Notes under the pieces: model-generated
Told to the model about the DNA's origin: nothing
Seen by the model: the letters and a program-made list of their open reading frames with translations, nothing else
Database searches by the model: none
Position numbers and translations under genes: made by a program
Source of the DNA: an uncultured Caryophanales bacterium
Lineage (GTDB): Bacteria; Bacillota_I; Bacilli_A; RF39; UBA660
Direction: 5' to 3'
Assembly: GCA_946544685.1 (NCBI GenBank)
Contig: CAMNML010000023.1
Span: 1-7,106 of the forward strand
DNA: 7,106 bases
In this document: in pieces, positions 4,004-7,106 of the stretch
Position numbering within the stretch: position 1 is the first letter of the stretch
How the letters are laid out: each line of letters opens with the position of its first letter

Positions 4004-5659
4004 ATGACTAATAAAGAATTTGCTGAATTTTTACTTCCTGATGTAGAACATGACTGGGAGTATTATGAAAATTTATATCCTGAAAGAAATTTAGATGATA
4101 AAGCTATTGTAACTAGATATGCGCCAAGTCCAACTGGACTTCCACATATGGGTAATATGTTTCAATGTTTTATGGCTCAAAGTTTTGCTAGACAAAGTAA
4201 TGGTGTCTTCTTTATAAGAATTGAAGATACTGATACTGAAAGAACTGTTGAAAATGGTATTTCTAAAATATTAGATATTGTTAAAGAGTTTGGTATTTCT
4301 TTTGATGAAGGTGTTGTTAGCGAAACAGAAGAAAAGGGAACGTACGGACCTTATGTTCAAAGTCTTAGAAAAGATATTTATCAAGCATATGCTAGAAAGT
4401 TAATTGAAGAAGATAAGGCTTATCCATCTTTTGCTTCTAAGGAAGAGTTGGATGAGATTAGAAGTTTTCAAGAACAAACTAAGCAAAGACTTGGATATTA
4501 TGGAAGATGGGCTAAGGATAGACATATAACTCGTGAAGACGCAATAAAAAGAATTAAGAATGGTGAGAAGTTTGTTATTCGTATGAAATCACCTGGAGAT
4601 TTCTTTAAGAATATAATTGTTGAGGATTTAATTAAAGGTAAGATTGAAATGCCTGAGAATGATATTGATGAAGTTATTATTAAGAAGGATGGGCTTCCAA
4701 CATATCATTTTGCTCACGCTATTGATGATCATTTGATGCATACAACTCATGTTATTAGAGGTGATGAATGGTTATCTTCTATGCCTAAGCATTTACAGAT
4801 ATTTGATGTTTTAGGTTTTAAGCATGTTAAGTATGCTCATATTGCGCCTTTAATTAAGAATGATAATGGTAATAAGAGAAAGTTATCTAAACGTAAGGAT
4901 CCTGAAGCTGGTCTTGTTTATTATTTAGAGCAAGGTATTCCGGTTGAGGCTGTTAGACTTTATTTAGCTACTATTGCGAATTCTAATTTTGAGGCTTGGT
5001 TAGACGCTAATCCTACTGGTAAGATTGAAGATTTTAAATTTGATTTTAAGAAAGCAGGAGCTTCTGGTGGCGCTATATATGATATGGATAAACTTACTAA
5101 TATTTGTAAGAATTATTTAAGTAGATTAAAGGCTACTGATTTATATGATAGAGTTTTAAATTGGGCTAAGTCTTATGATAAAGAGTTTTATGATTTAATT
5201 TCTAAATATAAAGATTATACTACTAGTATTTTAAATATTGAAAGAGAACAAAAGAAACCTCGCAAAGATTTTGCTAAGTATAGTGATGTTTATGGCGGTA
5301 TTTGGTATATGTTTGATGAATGTTTTGATTCTAGAGAGTTAGAGTATGATTTTAAAAATATTACTGATAAAGAAGAAATTAAGAATATTTTAAGTACTTA
5401 TATTGATAAGTATTATGATGAGGCTGATGATAAAGATACATGGTTTAATAAGGTTAAGACTTTATGTGATGAACTTGGATATGCATCTGATATGAAGGCT
5501 TATAAAGAAAATCCTGATGCATTTAAAGGAAATGTAGCTGATGTATCTACTGTTATTAGAGTTGGTCTTACTACAAGTAGTATGACTCCTGATTTATATG
5601 AGTTATTAAGACTTATTGGAAAAGATAGAATTATTAAAAGATTTAGTAAATTATATTAA
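4004..5659 (+). CDS. gltX: Glutamyl-tRNA synthetase, clostridial-type long form
   Basis: Class I synthetase that joins glutamate to tRNA-Glu, and in many Bacillota also to tRNA-Gln for later amidation. It has 551 residues with a leading extension of about 35 residues (FLLPDVEHDWEYYENLYPERNL) before the Rossmann fold, as in the long clostridial form. The HIGH motif appears as PHMGN (47-51, after APSPTG), and KMSKS as KLSKR (293-297). HAIDDHLMHTTHVIRGDEWL (238-257) is the strongly conserved active-site block. The four zinc ligands known in the E. coli enzyme are absent: YPSFAS at 140-145 and GRWAKD at 167-172 replace the Cys-x-Cys and Cys-x-His pairs. The start is supported by the family-like N-terminus; the ribosome site (GCGTGAT) is weak and may rely on coupling to the Nudix gene 13 bp upstream. 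A terminator follows the stop. Confidence 0.96.
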   Translation: MTNKEFAEFLLPDVEHDWEYYENLYPERNLDDKAIVTRYAPSPTGLPHMGNMFQCFMAQSFARQSNGVFFIRIEDTDTERTVENGISKILDIVKEFGISFDEGVVSETEEKGTYGPYVQSLRKDIYQAYARKLIEEDKAYPSFASKEELDEIRSFQEQTKQRLGYYGRWAKDRHITREDAIKRIKNGEKFVIRMKSPGDFFKNIIVEDLIKGKIEMPENDIDEVIIKKDGLPTYHFAHAIDDHLMHTTHVIRGDEWLSSMPKHLQIFDVLGFKHVKYAHIAPLIKNDNGNKRKLSKRKDPEAGLVYYLEQGIPVEAVRLYLATIANSNFEAWLDANPTGKIEDFKFDFKKAGASGGAIYDMDKLTNICKNYLSRLKATDLYDRVLNWAKSYDKEFYDLISKYKDYTTSILNIEREQKKPRKDFAKYSDVYGGIWYMFDECFDSRELEYDFKNITDKEEIKNILSTYIDKYYDEADDKDTWFNKVKTLCDELGYASDMKAYKENPDAFKGNVADVSTVIRVGLTTSSMTPDLYELLRLIGKDRIIKRFSKLY

Positions 5660-5682
5660 GGGTTTATTTTTAAACCCTTTTT
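5658..5682 (+). terminator. Intrinsic terminator of the gltX unit
   Basis: A 9-bp stem, AAGGGTTTA (5658-5666) with TAAACCCTT (5671-5679), has a TTTT loop and a TTTTT tail. It begins inside the gltX stop codon. The promoter for rdgB starts in its loop. Confidence 0.88.
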
Positions 5683-5692
5683 ATTGTATAAT
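5663..5692 (+). promoter_or_regulatory. Predicted promoter of rdgB-ogg
   Basis: A perfect TATAAT at 5687-5692 is preceded directly by TTG. A weak -35 (TTTATT, 5663-5668) 18 bases upstream lies in the gltX terminator. The expected start near 5699 coincides with the GGTGAT ribosome site, so the leader would be only about 8-10 bases. Confidence 0.6.
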
Positions 5693-5707
5693 AAATTTGG
5701 TGATTTT

Positions 5708-6283
5708 ATGGATATAGTGTTTGCTTCTAATAATAAGCACAAAATAAGTGAGTATAAAAAAATAATTAAGAATTATAATATTCTTACTTTAAATGATGTT
5801 GGATTTAATGAAGATATTGTTGAAGATGGTAAGGATTTTTATGAGAATGCTTTAATTAAGGCTAAGACTGTTTATGATTTTTTAGTTAGTAAGGGTCTTG
5901 ATTATATAGTTATAGCTGAAGATAGTGGATTGTGTGTTGATTCACTTAATGGTGAACCTGGTATTTTTAGTGCTCGTTATAGTGGTGTTCATGGTGATGA
6001 CTCTGCTAATCGTAGTAAGTTATTATCTAAGTTAGAGGGGTTAGATAGATCTGCTTATTTTATGTGTGTTATTGCTTTAATTAAGAATGGTGAAGTTAGT
6101 TATTATACTGGTAAAACTAATGGTTCTATTACTAATGAAGAGATTGGTGATACTTCTTTTGGATATGATTGTGTATTTTATTCTAATGATTTAGGTAAGA
6201 CTTTTGGAGAGTGCTCTAATGAAGAGAAAAATAGTGTTTCTCATAGAGGTAGAGCTATAGAAGAGATGGTTAAGGATTTATGA
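5708..6283 (+). CDS. rdgB: Non-canonical purine NTP pyrophosphatase (RdgB/HAM1)
   Basis: Hydrolyses dITP, ITP, XTP and related deaminated purine nucleotides to the monophosphate, keeping them out of DNA and RNA. The start at 5708 gives 191 residues, the usual family length, beginning MDIVFASNNKHK with the triphosphate-binding SNNxxK motif (7-12). The in-frame ATG at 5684 overlaps the terminator tail and has no ribosome site, so I rejected it; GGTGAT (5699-5704) serves the chosen start. Other family motifs are GKDFYENALIKA (41-52), AEDSGLCVDSLNGEPG (70-85, with the metal/catalytic Asp72), FGYD (151-154) and SHRGRA (178-183). The stop is TGA followed at once by in-frame TAA. The gene overlaps ogg by four bases (ATGA), which indicates translational coupling. 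Confidence 0.96.
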   Translation: MDIVFASNNKHKISEYKKIIKNYNILTLNDVGFNEDIVEDGKDFYENALIKAKTVYDFLVSKGLDYIVIAEDSGLCVDSLNGEPGIFSARYSGVHGDDSANRSKLLSKLEGLDRSAYFMCVIALIKNGEVSYYTGKTNGSITNEEIGDTSFGYDCVFYSNDLGKTFGECSNEEKNSVSHRGRAIEEMVKDL

Positions 6284-7106
6284 TAATTGAGGTTAATAAT
6301 TTTAATTTACATGATACTGTTACTTGTGGTCAAATATTTAGATTTGATGTAGAAGAAGATAATTCTTATACTGTTATTCTTACTGATAGAGTTGTTAATT
6401 TAAAGTTAGATGGTAATAAATTAATTATTGATTCTAATAATATGGATAATATTGATAAAGTTATTAGAGATTATTTTGATTTAGATTTTGATTATGATAG
6501 TATTAATAATGAATTTCTTTTAATAGATAGTAATGATAAAGATATAATTGATTCATGTATAGGTTTTAAAATGATTAATGAGCCTAAGTTTGAGGTTTGT
6601 ATGAGTTATATATTATCAGCAAATAATAGAGTTCCTAGAATTAAAATGGGGTTAGATAATATTTCTCGTATGTTTGGTGAAAAGGTTTTTTTTAGAGGTA
6701 AAGAGTATTATTTATTTCCGAGTGTTGATAAATTAGTTAAAGCAAATATAACTGACTTTAGAGAGTGTAAAACTGGTTTTAGAGATAGATATTTATATGA
6801 ATTTGTACAAAGTGTTTATAATGGCTTAATTGATTTAGATGGTATTAATAATATGAATAGTGATGATGCTTTAAAATATTTAATGAATTATAAAGGAATA
6901 GGGGAGAAAGTAGCTAGTTGTATATTATTATTTGGTTATCATAGATTTGATGTTTTTCCTATTGATACATGGGTTAAAAAATATATGAAAGATAAATATA
7001 ATTTTGATAAAGTGTCTGATATTAGAAAGTTTATGTTAGATAAGTATTCTAGTAATTGTGGACTTTTTATTCAATATATTTATCATTATAGTAGAAATAT
7101 AAAATA
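6280..7106 (+). CDS. ogg: 8-oxoguanine DNA glycosylase/AP lyase (OGG1-like), ends at window edge
   Basis: I translated 275 codons from the ATG that overlaps the rdgB stop. No stop occurs, and the window ends on the bases TA, so a TAA or TAG may fall one base beyond; a longer protein is equally allowed. The enzyme excises 8-oxoguanine from DNA. CGQIFRF (16-22) matches the GQ-F-(W/F) start of the OGG N-domain. FEVCMSYILSANNRVPRIK (104-122) matches the OGG helix with the NN pair. TGFRDRYL (165-172) fits the damage-reading region. The helix-hairpin-helix is GIGEKVASC (206-214), with catalytic Lys210, and FPIDTWV (226-232) supplies Asp229. The residues match Lys249 and Asp268 of human OGG1. AAGGA (6272-6276) may aid translation. 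Family length near 290-300 suggests that little or nothing is missing. Closely related AlkA is less likely because Lys210 is present. Confidence 0.93.
   Translation, partial: MIIEVNNFNLHDTVTCGQIFRFDVEEDNSYTVILTDRVVNLKLDGNKLIIDSNNMDNIDKVIRDYFDLDFDYDSINNEFLLIDSNDKDIIDSCIGFKMINEPKFEVCMSYILSANNRVPRIKMGLDNISRMFGEKVFFRGKEYYLFPSVDKLVKANITDFRECKTGFRDRYLYEFVQSVYNGLIDLDGINNMNSDDALKYLMNYKGIGEKVASCILLFGYHRFDVFPIDTWVKKYMKDKYNFDKVSDIRKFMLDKYSSNCGLFIQYIYHYSRNIK

Noticed and set aside
5684..5707. Upstream ATG for rdgB at 5684
   Set aside because: It overlaps the terminator tail and TATAAT box, lacks a ribosome site, and adds residues before the conserved family start MDIVFASNN.
1061..6283. Mollicutes genetic code (TGA as Trp)
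   Set aside because: All Trp codons checked are TGG in several conserved genes, and reading frames have normal lengths under the standard code.

Overview
The window is a strongly AT-rich piece of a walled, low-GC Bacillota chromosome, probably an uncultured gut Bacilli (RF39-like) or Clostridia lineage. The evidence is a clostridial-type glutamyl-tRNA synthetase, a DacF-like carboxypeptidase that implies peptidoglycan, TATAAT-type promoters and purine-rich Shine-Dalgarno sites. All Trp codons I checked (about 14) are TGG, so the standard bacterial code applies and not the Mollicutes UGA=Trp code. The exact taxon is an inference.

Left part (1-850), read on the minus strand. This looks like the edge of an integrated mobile element. 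It holds the N-terminal 83 residues of a large serine recombinase (cut by the window edge), a repeat-bearing control region of about 180 bp, and an unrecognised 97-residue protein with its own promoter. Next come a terminator and tRNA-Gly(GCC), which is probably the first chromosomal gene.

Middle part (990-3400). A single-gene dacF unit has its own promoter and terminator. A small membrane-anchored protein with an EF-hand-like loop follows on plus, and converges on a minus-strand gene for a membrane protein with two predicted helices. The convergent pair shares one bidirectional terminator.

Right part (3410-7106), plus strand. tRNA-Gln(CUG) lies 20 bp before a Nudix hydrolase gene, which lies 13 bp before gltX. 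After a terminator/promoter junction come rdgB (non-canonical purine NTP pyrophosphatase) and, overlapping it by ATGA, an OGG-type 8-oxoguanine DNA glycosylase that runs to the window edge. Two themes join here: Glu/Gln decoding (tRNA-Gln next to a GluRS that may charge it indirectly) and nucleotide-pool and base-damage control (Nudix, RdgB, Ogg).

I see no clearly novel multi-gene system. The points most worth a second look are the mobile-element edge with its repeats, the tRNA-Gln/gltX linkage, the strong strand-dependent codon usage, and the compact terminator-promoter junctions with very short mRNA leaders.
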